NCBI RefSeq assembly: GCF_030272615.1
Contig: NC_081410.1
Span: 114,329,933 to 114,393,932 of the forward strand
Direction: 5' to 3'
Length of the DNA stretch: 64,000 bases
From: Cryptomeria japonica
Lineage: Eukaryota; Streptophyta; Pinopsida; Cupressales; Cupressaceae
The stretch's first letter is position 1, and every line of letters starts with the position of its first letter. The translations under genes and the position numbers were made by a program. The notes under the pieces were generated by a model. The model had not been told where the DNA came from and did no database searches. It saw nothing but the letters and a program-made list of their open reading frames with translations. Shown here in pieces: positions 54,503 through 64,000 of the stretch.

Positions 54503-56900
54503 CCAAGACTAGGAAATTATGAGTTCTTGGCAGCTTTAAAGTTGTTGAAGCATTTGGGTAGATCAACTTTAGAATCCATCTTCCTAGGGAGAGGATAAAT
54601 CTTCCCTTTCGAGCCCTTAGGTCTACCTCTCTTCTGTCTGGGTTTGTTGGCTTAGCTTCCATCATTAGGTATAACAACCTCTCCATCCCTAGATATAAGA
54701 TCTACTTAACTATCAATATCACAATCATGTTCCCCACTCGAGACAGTAATTGAAATCCAACTCCGCCTCCCCTTTAGATTCAGGGCAAGGGTCTTCAGAT
54801 AGCTCCTTGTCATTCTTAACCATTATGGTACCTGGTGGTACTATGGAAAGCTTTGGGCAGGGATCAGAGGAAGGGGCTACAAATTTAGGATTAGCAGTAG
54901 TGATTTCAAAGAATGCAAAATCTTTATTCTCCACAGCCTGGGGCCTAGATAAACAAGAAGCATGATCAACAATAATCTGGGAGGGAGGGTGGGAAGAACT
55001 TCCTCCTTGGGGGACCACATCCCTAGTCACTTTACTTGGAGCTTGGTCTTCGCTCTGCTTATCAAACAGAGCATCAAAAGCATTAGAAATGACAACAGGA
55101 TTTGCAACCCCAAGAGAAGGGGGGGAGAGCCTTCCTTTGGTCTCAGCCACATTATTGATAGCCTTCTCCTTGTCTTCGAAGCCTCTAACAATATTTTTAA
55201 CAAATGAACTTTTTTTAGAGCTGGCAAACCTAATCTCAGGCGGGGCGTCCCTAGAATCGTCCTACATTGGGACAGAGAAAGAACCATGCTTGTCTCTATT
55301 TAAACTTATGGTTTCTTTAATCTTGTCTAAAGCCAATTGTTGGGTGTTCCTCCTAGTCTTACGAGATTTAGGAGCCACAAATTGATCATTCTTGTTACGA
55401 GATTCTCACATTTGGGCCATAGCCTCAACAACAACCGAATGAGGGGGGGATTTCGCCATAAAGGGCCCAATCTCAAGAGAGTGGTCAAATTTAGGAAGAT
55501 CACAACCCGGGTTGGAGGCCATGGTCGCAGGAGCCTTCTTGACAGTCGAACAGAGGGCCTCAAGATTCTCTAACATAGGAGCCCCTTTATGGTAACTAAC
55601 ATCAACTGAGTGAGGGTTCTATTTCTCATAGTTCTTCACAACGACATCCTTAGTCGATTGATCTCTCACTGAGTCGATGGCCTTGCGAGTAGCGAGAATA
55701 GGGCAATTCCTCCGGACGTGCCCTTCACGCTTGCATAAAAAGTATGCATTCATTCCGCCAAGGGGCTCATGCAGATAGCAAATAGAAGACTCGTCAATAT
55801 TAATTTATAGGAACCTTGGCAAATCTTGATCAAGATTGAGAGACACAACAACGTGGGCATCAAGATGCGGAACAAGAGATTACGGGTTGTCAATCCTAAC
55901 AACCTTCCCAATGGGTTCAAGGATTTGCAGGATGAAATTCCACAGGATAGGCGGGAGATTTTTATCTCAACCCACCTAGGGCAAGACAAAGCAAGAATCT
56001 CATCATGGACAACATCGAAAGACCAGTTTATGGCTCTAAACGAGCAACTACCGATAGACCAAAACTACTTTTTAACCACTGCCACCTGAGATTTGACGTC
56101 CTTAAAAAATATAACATATAATACTTTTTGAACCATTCTACAAAAGGAAACAGGAAACCCTAATTTATTTATCCAAACATATTTAATCCATTCATCCAAG
56201 AATTTTTTGGTCAGGCACTTAGATACGTCCACAGACGTAAGAAAAATTGCCACTATCTTTCAACCTATTTTTCTCAAGCTCTAAGTCCTTTAACCATAGA
56301 ATCATTAGGAACGATAGATAAAGTAGGTAGGGATATGTCCAGGGACTTAACTCGCTCTTCGTCGTCTCCATAGTTGCAGGACCAAAAGTACTCATCACAT
56401 TAAACTTTGCATCACCAAACATAGGAAAAGTCAAATCAATGAGAACGATACATAAATTAGGTAGGGATATGTCCAGGGACTTAACTCGCTCTTCGTCGTC
56501 TCCATGAGTTGCAGGACCAAAAGTACTCATCACATTAAACTTTGCATCACCAAATATAGGAAAAGTCAAATCAATGAGGGCGTTTTTCAAAGATTTATCA
56601 TTGATAATTGACGTCCCATTCATCGAGGTCGACAGGATATTTGAAATAAGTGCCCATCATGCAGAGGACTCTCCCATGGCGGGGCATAAACCCACACACG
56701 CTTCACCTGAGCAGACGGGAGCCACAAAACCACAAAGTAATAAATGTAGAAAAAATAAAAAAGAAACATGAACAACAAAGTATTACCCTCGTGGAGGAGG
56801 CCTTACCACCTCCTCAACAAGCAAGGGTTACACCGCAGGCTCCACATGTGCAGCAAGGCCTTGGTTGCAGAGCTCGTTCCTCGTCCATATATTATATTTG
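54503..56900 (-). pseudogene. LINE ORF1 (RNA-binding, CCHC knuckle) and 5' end
   Basis: Minus strand fragments include a DUF4283-like region (LGFPVSFCRMVQKVLYVIFF; LSCPRWVEIK) and a CCHC-like knuckle at about 55700-55745 (YFLCKREGHVRRNC) whose first Cys is Tyr. A Ser/Pro-rich tail with GGSSSHPPSQIIVDHA follows. Several frameshifts and stops are present, and the N-terminal part contains a 134-bp tandem duplication (56309-56577). ORF1 proteins coat the LINE RNA. The LINE 5' end, roughly 56650-56900, is not sharply defined. Confidence 0.65.
56309..56577. repeat. 134-bp tandem duplication in LINE ORF1
   Basis: Two units with period 134 bp (GGTAGGGATATGTCCAGGGA, CTCGCTCTTCGTCGTC and AAAGTACTCATCACAT in both) differ at only a few positions. 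In the minus frame it duplicates the FGDAKFNVMSTFGPAT peptide. Confidence 0.85.
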
Positions 56901-57469
56901 TTGAGTAGTGTTAAATAGTTATAATTGTTTTCTAACACATTAATAATGAAAAATATGAACATTGAAATTGGGAAAGTTTTTTTTAATATGAATCTAACTG
57001 AATCCATGCATCTTCAAAAATGGATATGATGCAAAAACTTAAAAAGGGTTCATTTAGTGGGGTCCATTTGAATAACCATATATTGACTAGATTGAGCATC
57101 GTGATCTCATAATTTAAACTATGATTTAATAATTATTAAATAATTTTAATTAATAATTAATATTATATAATATATTTAATAATCACTTAATATTATTTAA
57201 ACTAGTATATTTATTTTTGAGGAATATAGGTCAATTAAGATATCATATTTGTTTATTATTTTCCTTAAAATATATATATATTATTATATTATTATTGTCG
57301 TGGACAATACTATTGCATTCACTCAAGCCTAATTAATGAATTGTTTTGTATCATTCAAAATGATTATTATTTTTATTTTCAAAATAAACTTGATTTTTAT
57401 AAAGTTGAGATTTATATTTTTAATATTTTTAAACTTAATATATTATAGGAATTTTTTAACAATAAAGAA
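56900..57469. other. AT-rich spacer between two LINEs
   Basis: Almost pure A/T with TATATA and TTAATA runs. No feature is recognised. Confidence 0.55.
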
Positions 57470-57537
57470 GGGTAAAAATTTATTCAGAACAAAAAAAGAA
57501 ATACAACAAAAGAAGGCGAACCGCCTAGCAAAGAGAA

Positions 57538-60500
57538 CTACACAGAGTTATCTAGATTAATAAGTTGATCCAGCATATGAGACAACTCAGGAGATAGTTG
57601 AGCCCTATTCTCAATAGACCAACCCTTCATAAATTCAGAGGCCCATTTGGAAAGACAATCAACCACCCCATTCCATTCTTTGGGAATATGAAGGAAAGTG
57701 ACTAACTCAAAAGAATCACAAAACAAAATAACTTGTCGAATAACCAACTACAACTGCCAACTAACACCATCAAAAATGTTGTCGATTCAACAAAGACACT
57801 ACTACTTGAAAGTCGGATTCAACAACAATCTACTGCCAGGGAAGAGAATAACAACGCTCCAACGCAATCAAAATAGCAAGGGCTTCCATATAGTTATTCG
57901 TATGAAAACCTTTGTAGATAGAAAAAGAAAATGAACTTGCTTAGAACTATCGCGCCTCACTCCACCAATACTAGCATGCCCAAGATTGCCCCTAGAAGAC
58001 CCATCTGTATTAATTCTCAAAACACTAAGAGGAGGAGGGTTCCAATGACCCATTCTAGAAATCCTTCGTAAAGGATGGCAAAACCTATTCCTCATAAGTT
58101 GTCGAGCCACCTACGCATTAGGACCAGGAGCATCCCCCTAAAGAGAAAAATTAAACCGGTTATATATATCAATCTCCCCAGGAGCCACACCCTTAGCAAG
58201 GTCACGCTTAGCTAAAACAGTCTCCCGAAGCAAATACAAAATTTTCAACCACACGTGTTGAACATCAAACCTGACATCATGGAGAATTTGACGATTTCAT
58301 TCCAACCAAATGTGCCAAATAATAAAAGTGGGTCCTAAAGACTAAGTAACCTAAAGAAAATGAGTGTGCACAGGAGCCTTGCCCCAACGACCCCAAAACT
58401 CAACAAGAGAAGAAGCATGCAAATAGGTACAGTTCCAACAATCCCACCAAGAGTGACAAATCCACCTAGCAAAGGAGCACTGGAAGAAAATATGGGAGGC
58501 AATCTCCTCACTATTATCCCACAAAACATACCTAGAAGGCCCATAGAAACCTCACTTACACAAATTATCCCAAGTAAGACACTGGTTCCAAATCACCAAC
58601 CACAGAAAAAAGTTACATTTTGACAAACAAGGCACCTCTTCACCACCATGAATTTTACAAACAAGCTTCATGTAGCCTGCAACAACTGAATATTTCCCAA
58701 AAGAATCACTACCCCAAGCTCAAATATCATATCCCTCCAAGGAGTTACACTCTCGAGAAGCAAGAATATGAGCCCACTCTAGTCGAGAGTCCTCTAAACC
58801 CCCAGGTGGCCACTCACCAAGACCCTTTCATCTATACCCAACAACTAACCCCAAATTTCCTGAATAATTTTGTAATGACCAACCTTAGTCCAACCAGCAG
58901 TCACAAAGATATCATAAAGAGGTTGTAAATGAGGATACATATAAAGAATATGAGGATTACCATCCCAAGAGGCCAACTAGAAAAGAGCCTTTGAGCCTTT
59001 ATTACAAATCCAAAAGAGCCTGTCCTTAATAAGTTGCGCTCTAATTTTCAAAGTATGCTAGATCTCCGAGCCCCTGACCTCCAGCTAACATCGAGGAACA
59101 TTCCAACTATTAAAGGAACCCAAATATTTATGAGTAAGAATACGAGCCCACACCTAGTGCTGGTTGGTACACCACTACCAGTATATCTTAGCCGCAAGAA
59201 CCTGGCTATTCAAGATCACAGATCGAAGGCCAAGGCCACCCTCAGTTTTAGTCTGTAAACTGAATCCCATTTAACCAAGCTCCACTTGGAATAATGCAAG
59301 TTTCAACTCCAAAGGAATTGGCAAGACAAAATAACAAATTCCTCAAGGAAATACCTTGGAGCAGCCTGAACAAAACCCCTGTAAATAGGAAGAGCTTGAA
59401 TCACAGATTGAAGGAGAGTAACTCGAGCAGCTGTAAAAAGCTACCTATAAGTCCAATGGTTGACCTTTGGACACAACTTATCCAATAAGTCCTGCCAGAA
59501 AGGCCTAATATGTCGACTAACAACAAGAGGAATACCCAAAAAGATGAAAGGGAGAGATCCTATTTGAAACCTCAGAATACTGGCAATTCTTCTCTAAAGA
59601 GCTTCAGGGGTATTTAAAAAATAGATAGAGGAATTGTGCTCATTCACCCATTGTCTTGATGTAGCTAAATAGACATTTAGCATATGCCTAAAGGATTCAG
59701 CTTCATGAAGGCGAGCTAACCCAAGAAGAGCAGTATCATACACAAACTGAAGATGTGAAATTATGGGTAATCCAATGCCCCAATTTCGTCCTCAAATCAC
59801 GCCTTGAGAAACCTAGGACTTAATGAATTGACCTAAGCTTTTAGCCATAATAATAAACAAATGAGGAGAAAGAGGGTCCCCTTGTCACAGACCCTTGGAA
59901 GCTCCAAGTAACTGGGAAGGCTCGCCATTGATAAGAAAAGAGAAAGAAGCATAGGTCACACAGCTCATTACCCAACTGACCCACTCCAATCTGAACCCAA
60001 AGACCAAGAGAATCTTATGCATAAAAACCCACTGAACCCTATAGTAAGATTTAGCCATGTCCAATTTGATAAACATAGATCTCTCCTTAGGCACTACCAT
60101 GGAATGAATAACTTCAGAAGCAATAACAACCCCATCCAAGATTTGTCTGTTAGCCACAAAACCCCCTTTCTCATTAGAGATCAATGAAGGAAGCCAAATT
60201 TTAAGTCTTTATGCAATCAATTTAGTGATAATTTTATACACAACATTGTACAAGGCAATGGGTCTAAAGAAATCCAGTTGATTTGCACCCTCCTTTTTGG
60301 GGATAAGAACTAGGAAGGTGGAATTCAAGGCTCGAAGCATCTACTTGTTATTATGAGATTCTTGAACAACCACAAGCAAATTCAACTTGATAATTTCCCA
60401 AAATTCTTAAAAAAATTCAATTGGAAAACCATCTGGTCCAGGAGCTTTGCCTTTGGCCATCCTAAAAACAACCTCTTCAAGTTCAAATAGTCACCGAATG

Positions 60501-61830
60501 AAGGAGAGATTCATTTATCATATTAGTGACTAAAGAAGGGATGCATGCTAGAATTTGGTTATCCTCCACAGAAGTAGGGGGCACGTCATAAAAAAAAGGG
60601 CAGAATAAAACTGAATCGCCTCATCTATCATTGTCTGGAGAGAGGTCAACTGAATACCTTGAGGATTAACCAAAGAAGAAATAACACTCTTTTGACAACA
60701 AGCTTGAATAAACATATGGAGAAAAGTTGTATTACGGTCCTCTGCCTGAAGCCAATCTATCCGAGCATTTTGTTTCTAGAAGATCTCTTCCCTAAGCTCC
60801 CACTCCTCTAAATCCTTCAAGGCTTGGGACTCAACTTTTCCCAACCCGTTAGAGAAGCCAAAGTCCCAAATTCTGTGAGTAATAACATCCAAGCACTCTT
60901 GAGCACTTTGTTTCCTTCGAGAAAGATTTCCAAAACATAACCTATTCCATTTTTTAAGTCGGGATTTCACAAACAGCAACTTCTTAACAAAGGTATACAT
61001 TGTCGTACTATAGGCAGGGTCCCCATCATGCCAACACTAAGCCATGAGACCGTGAAGAGATTTATCTCAAAGCCACATGAGTTGAAATCTGAAAGGAGGA
61101 TTCTTAGGACCTCTAACCAGCCCAACAAAAAACTCATCGATTAGCCAATGATCAAAACCTCGCCAGTCAAGGATCTTTGAAATAGAAAGCAACCTATCTC
61201 CAACCTAGTATCTTGAGACCAAAAATCTGTCCAATCTCTCTAAAATAGCATCCTCACCAGACCTTCAATTAGTTCAAGGGAAGACTCCATTAGATGGCTT
61301 GACATCAACCAGGCCAAGAAAATACACATTATCTTCAAAAGAGAACAGAAGAAGGACCCAATTTAGCTAGCCCTCCCCTCTTCTCAACCAAGCTCGGGAT
61401 ATTGATTAAAGTCACAAGCAAGACCCAAGGAAGGTAAAGAGAACATGACCGAACATACCTAAGATGTGATCAAAGTTGGGCTTTACCTCGAATATCAATG
61501 AGAGAATAGACATTTGTAACTAAAATAATCTCACCAGATTCCAGACTAGAGGCAACGAAAGAGAGACACGACTGAAAAGAGAGCCATCAAAGAGGAACAA
61601 TCTTGGTGGGGTCCCAAAAGAGAGCCAATCCACCTGAGCAACCCAGAGAGCCAATACACTGACACTGGCCATGGCACCACACAACCAGAGCACGCTAAAG
61701 CATAAGATCAACCAAAATCTTAGTCTCCTAGATACCAAAAATATCCGAAGAATGAGCATCAGCCAACTCACGAATAGCTTTTTGTTTGGAGGGGCCATTT
61801 AGCCCTCGTACATTCCATGAAAGAATGATC
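57538..61830 (-). pseudogene. LINE-2 ORF2 (endonuclease, RT, RNase H)
   Basis: The endonuclease start lies at about 61830-61740 (minus strand, decayed), the pre-RT helix at 61000-60776 (LKKWNRLCFGNLSRRK), and RT at 60184-59700 (GGFVANRQILDGVVIASEV; MFIKLDMAKSYYRVQW; QFVYDTALLG, where the catalytic box is degraded). The RNase H is at 58010-57540: LRINTDGSSRGNLGHASIGG and FLHIPKEWNGVVDCLSKWA. Dozens of stops and frameshifts show it is inactive. Confidence 0.72.
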
Positions 61831-61840
61831 ATTTGAGGGA

Positions 61841-63080
61841 TTATGAAAAGTGGGAGTCAATTGCTTTCACCAACCCCGACACCACCAACAAATCCCTAGC
61901 TAACTGTAGCTTCTCTTGATCCTTTTTAAGACCACCTTTGGAAGTATCCAATGAACTTTTCTTATGAAGTTGATAGCTTATACCCAAAACTTGGGAAGAA
62001 CCCCTACCCTTGCCATACACCAAAACCTGTTTGGCTAATTCTGCCAAAACCACATCATCATGCATGACATCATAAACAGGTGGCTCTTGCACCATCTAAC
62101 TTGAAGAATTATCCTAGGGGATCTGAGGGGCCTGAGAGATCAGAATATCCTAACCAACCCCCTTCGGCAAAGTCATCTCCATAGCCCCAAAAGATACCTC
62201 CAGTGGAATTGCTTTCTCCAAAGCTAAAACCTCAAAACGATTAAAATCCTCTTCATTTTATCAATCCTTTAAGGACCTCTTTTGCTCCCGACCCTTAGTG
62301 CGAGGTTTAACTAGCTCAAAACCATCCCTTGCAGAACCCCCATCTGATACATGAGCAATACATTTGCCTTTTTTATCACCCGACGCATGCAGAGGAATAA
62401 AGGAATTATTACAAATCGTAGGTCTAGAGGAATTATTATCAACAACAGGTCTAGAAACTCGGGGACACTGATGCTGAAGATGACCATATTCATGAAAAAC
62501 TCTACACTTAAAAGGGAGAGATTCATAGTCCAGCTGTTGAACCCAAGACGCAGACCCTAAACAAATCTCCAATGAATTTGGTAAAGGGTTATTTAAATCA
62601 ACCTCAACACAAATACAAGCGAATGAAATTTCCTTTTGTCTAGGGTTTGTTGAGAAATTGCATCCGGCTTGCCAAGTAATGCAACAATTTGTCGCAAGAT
62701 ATCATCTCGCCAAAATTCCAAAGACAAATGCGAAAGACGTACCCAAATAGGAACCCTCAAGAGAAAATCCTCCATAGAATTAAAACCCATGAGCCATGGT
62801 CTAATGAACAAACCAACATGATTATAAAAGTATGTTCTTCCCTAAAAAACATGGTTCCTATCAGCCATATTGGAAAAAAACAACCATAAAGTAATTGTTA
62901 GCCACCAACATGAGCTCCATTTCCCCCTCAATCTTCCAAGTGTGACTGTATACGGTGAAAATGGATAACAACAAAGTTGAAAGATTAAATAGATTCAACC
63001 ACAAAAACCCTAGCCTAATGACAACAAAGATCCACCATAACATATGAAGATTACCTAAGACAATGCAAATCAAATGAAAT
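61841..63080 (-). pseudogene. LINE-2 ORF1
   Basis: Minus strand: WKIEGEMELMLVANNYFMV then FIRPWLMGFNSMEDFLLRVP and WVRLSHLSLEFWRDDILRQI, the DUF4283 pattern. The knuckle LPFKCRVFHEYGHLQHQCPR (CX2-type with Phe for the second Cys) follows near 62470-62510, then a Lys/Ser-rich tail. Several frameshifts. RNA-binding role by family. Confidence 0.65.
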
Positions 63081-63100
63081 CACAAAGATTATACCATCAC

Positions 63101-63734
63101 ATGTCCAATAGGGTTTGAATCTCCATTCTTCCTATCTCCATTGATGTTGCTTGATATATTTGCTCTCAGATTTTATGTGTGCACAAGAGCTCAACAAAGA
63201 ACGGAAATGTGGTTGCAAGTAGGATCGCATATGAAAGTGCAAAGGCGTAGTGTAGTCAATTGATCAAGTAAATAGTTAGGGTTGATAATGAAGGAATCAT
63301 CTCCTTATATAGAAGACACTATATGAAATGGAGGGATAGGATTGAGAGGTGTAAAAGATAAATGGTCGGCTATGATTAGAGGGTAGGTAAAAGAAATAAG
63401 AATATAATAAGAGGGTAGGTAGTGTATGAATTAAGAGATGAATGACATGTGTCATAGGTAGAAAAGGTTAATGAATTAATTAAATAAATAAAGATTTATT
63501 TAATTAATAGAAGAAGTGGGGTTAATTAAATAAATAAAATCTTTATTTAATTTAGGAAAAGGATAATTTAAATAAATAAAGGTATTTATTTAAATAAGAA
63601 ATAAGGCTAGAAGAGGATAAATGAATTAATTAAATAAATAAAGATTTATTTTAATTAATAGAAGAATTAAGCTAAAACAATTAAATAAATAACAATATTT
63701 ATTTAATTAGACATGACAAATTTAGGTGTCTACA
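63101..63734 (-). mobile_element. 3' LTR of a minus-strand LTR retrotransposon
   Basis: On the minus strand it starts TGTAGACACCTAAATTTGTC at 63734, immediately after the purine tract AAAGAGGGGCAAAA (63735-63750). A TATATAAGG box lies at about 63300, and a plausible end ...CCTATTGGACA at 63101. Internal sequence continues past the window end. No target duplication can be checked here. The start is well supported, the end less so. Confidence 0.55.
63470..63715. repeat. AT-rich palindromes, AATTAAATAAATAAAGATTTATTTAATT type
   Basis: At least five copies of AATTAAATAAATAAA paired with inverted TTTATTTAATT, 45-60 bp apart, fill the U3 part of the LTR. Each can form a hairpin of 10-13 bp. Confidence 0.7.
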
Positions 63735-63750
63735 TTTTGCCCCTCTTTGA
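63735..63750 (-). other. Polypurine tract
   Basis: TCAAAGAGGGGCAAAA on the minus strand lies directly before the LTR start. It would prime plus-strand cDNA in the parent element. Confidence 0.5.
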
Positions 63751-64000
63751 GACAATGCAGCTTGTCGCGTTGTTACAAAGAAGATAAGATAAACTGATAC
63801 AAAGTTGCCCCAAGATGGGAATGATATGCCCCCTCAAGAGATTGGATGAAAATGTCTAGAAAGATCGCAGAAAATCTCTCGATAAGAAAGAAAGGCTAGA
63901 ATGGACTGACCGGATAGGATAGAGTGATAGAGTCACGGGATAACGAAGACTGGCTCAGGAGACAAGGGCTAGGGCTAGGGCTAGGGCAGTCTATAAAATA
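63751..64000 (-). other. Internal region of the minus-strand LTR element
   Basis: No coding sequence is recognised. It ends in a short (GGGCTA)3-4 run at about 63965-63988. Confidence 0.35.

Larger units (their letters stand above)
57470..63080 (-). mobile_element. Near full-length decayed L1-type LINE
   Basis: Read on the minus strand from 63080 to 57470: ORF1 (DUF4283-like and CCHC), ORF2 endonuclease, RT, zf-RVT region and a C-terminal RNase H, then a short 3' tail containing GGCGGTTCGCC and TTCTGAATAAATTT. Numerous stops and frameshifts break every domain. At about 5.6 kb it approaches full LINE length. It is a different copy and subfamily from the LINE at 42171-56900, since proteins differ at most positions. 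Confidence 0.8.

Noticed and set aside
63965-63988. Telomere-like GGGCTA repeat
   Set aside because: Only three to four units, and not the plant telomere unit TTTAGGG.

Overview
This 64 kb window looks like conifer-type (gymnosperm) nuclear DNA. One ordinary plant gene is spread over more than 37 kb by very long introns, and nearly everything else is decayed, nested transposable elements. Several repeat families have a look I associate with Cupressales conifers, but the species cannot be fixed from the sequence.

The host gene is on the + strand: seven exons between 990 and 38553 encode the C-terminal ~550 residues of the beta subunit of adaptor complex AP-4. Every internal junction is GT...AG and in phase. 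The 5' exons (about 290 residues) lie before the window. Introns in order are about 0.1, 0.2, 18.3, 1.2, 10.3 and 5.8 kb.

The 18.3 kb intron holds a broken hAT transposase gene (3186-6322, minus) whose upstream end reaches 7348. It is split by a solo LTR (4530-5806) with TGTAATG/CATTACA ends and a perfect 5-bp target duplication. The intron also holds a GAGCGAACTTCATG minisatellite (8345-9235), two LTR-like units in opposite orientation (9683-11102 and 14354-15508) enclosing a striking ~167-bp-period array built round a conserved 35-nt quasi-palindrome (11975-13931), and a ~91-110-bp tandem array (17880-18470). The 10.3 kb intron holds a small solo LTR (23453-23835), a deleted hAT element with a perfect 8-bp duplication (28515-29186) and a 5'-truncated LINE (29250-30792). 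The 5.8 kb intron has a 127-bp tandem duplication and a GC-rich hAT-like remnant.

Downstream of the gene (38554-64000) I see only transposons and repeats. A LINE on the minus strand is split into 42171-43905 and about 52576-56900 by a Ty3/gypsy element (about 43905-52575, plus strand). That element carries a 5' LTR, a primer-binding-like site, a small leader ORF, gag with four CCHC knuckles, protease, RT, RNase H, integrase, a GC-rich repeat spacer, two TATA-like boxes and a long third ORF that runs into the LINE without a recognisable 3' LTR. A second LINE (about 57470-63080, minus) follows, then a minus-strand 3' LTR with its polypurine tract (63101-63750).

The Ty3 reading frames are broken almost only by substitutions. 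TAG and TGA stops greatly outnumber TAA, as expected if methylated CHG and CG cytosines have deaminated.
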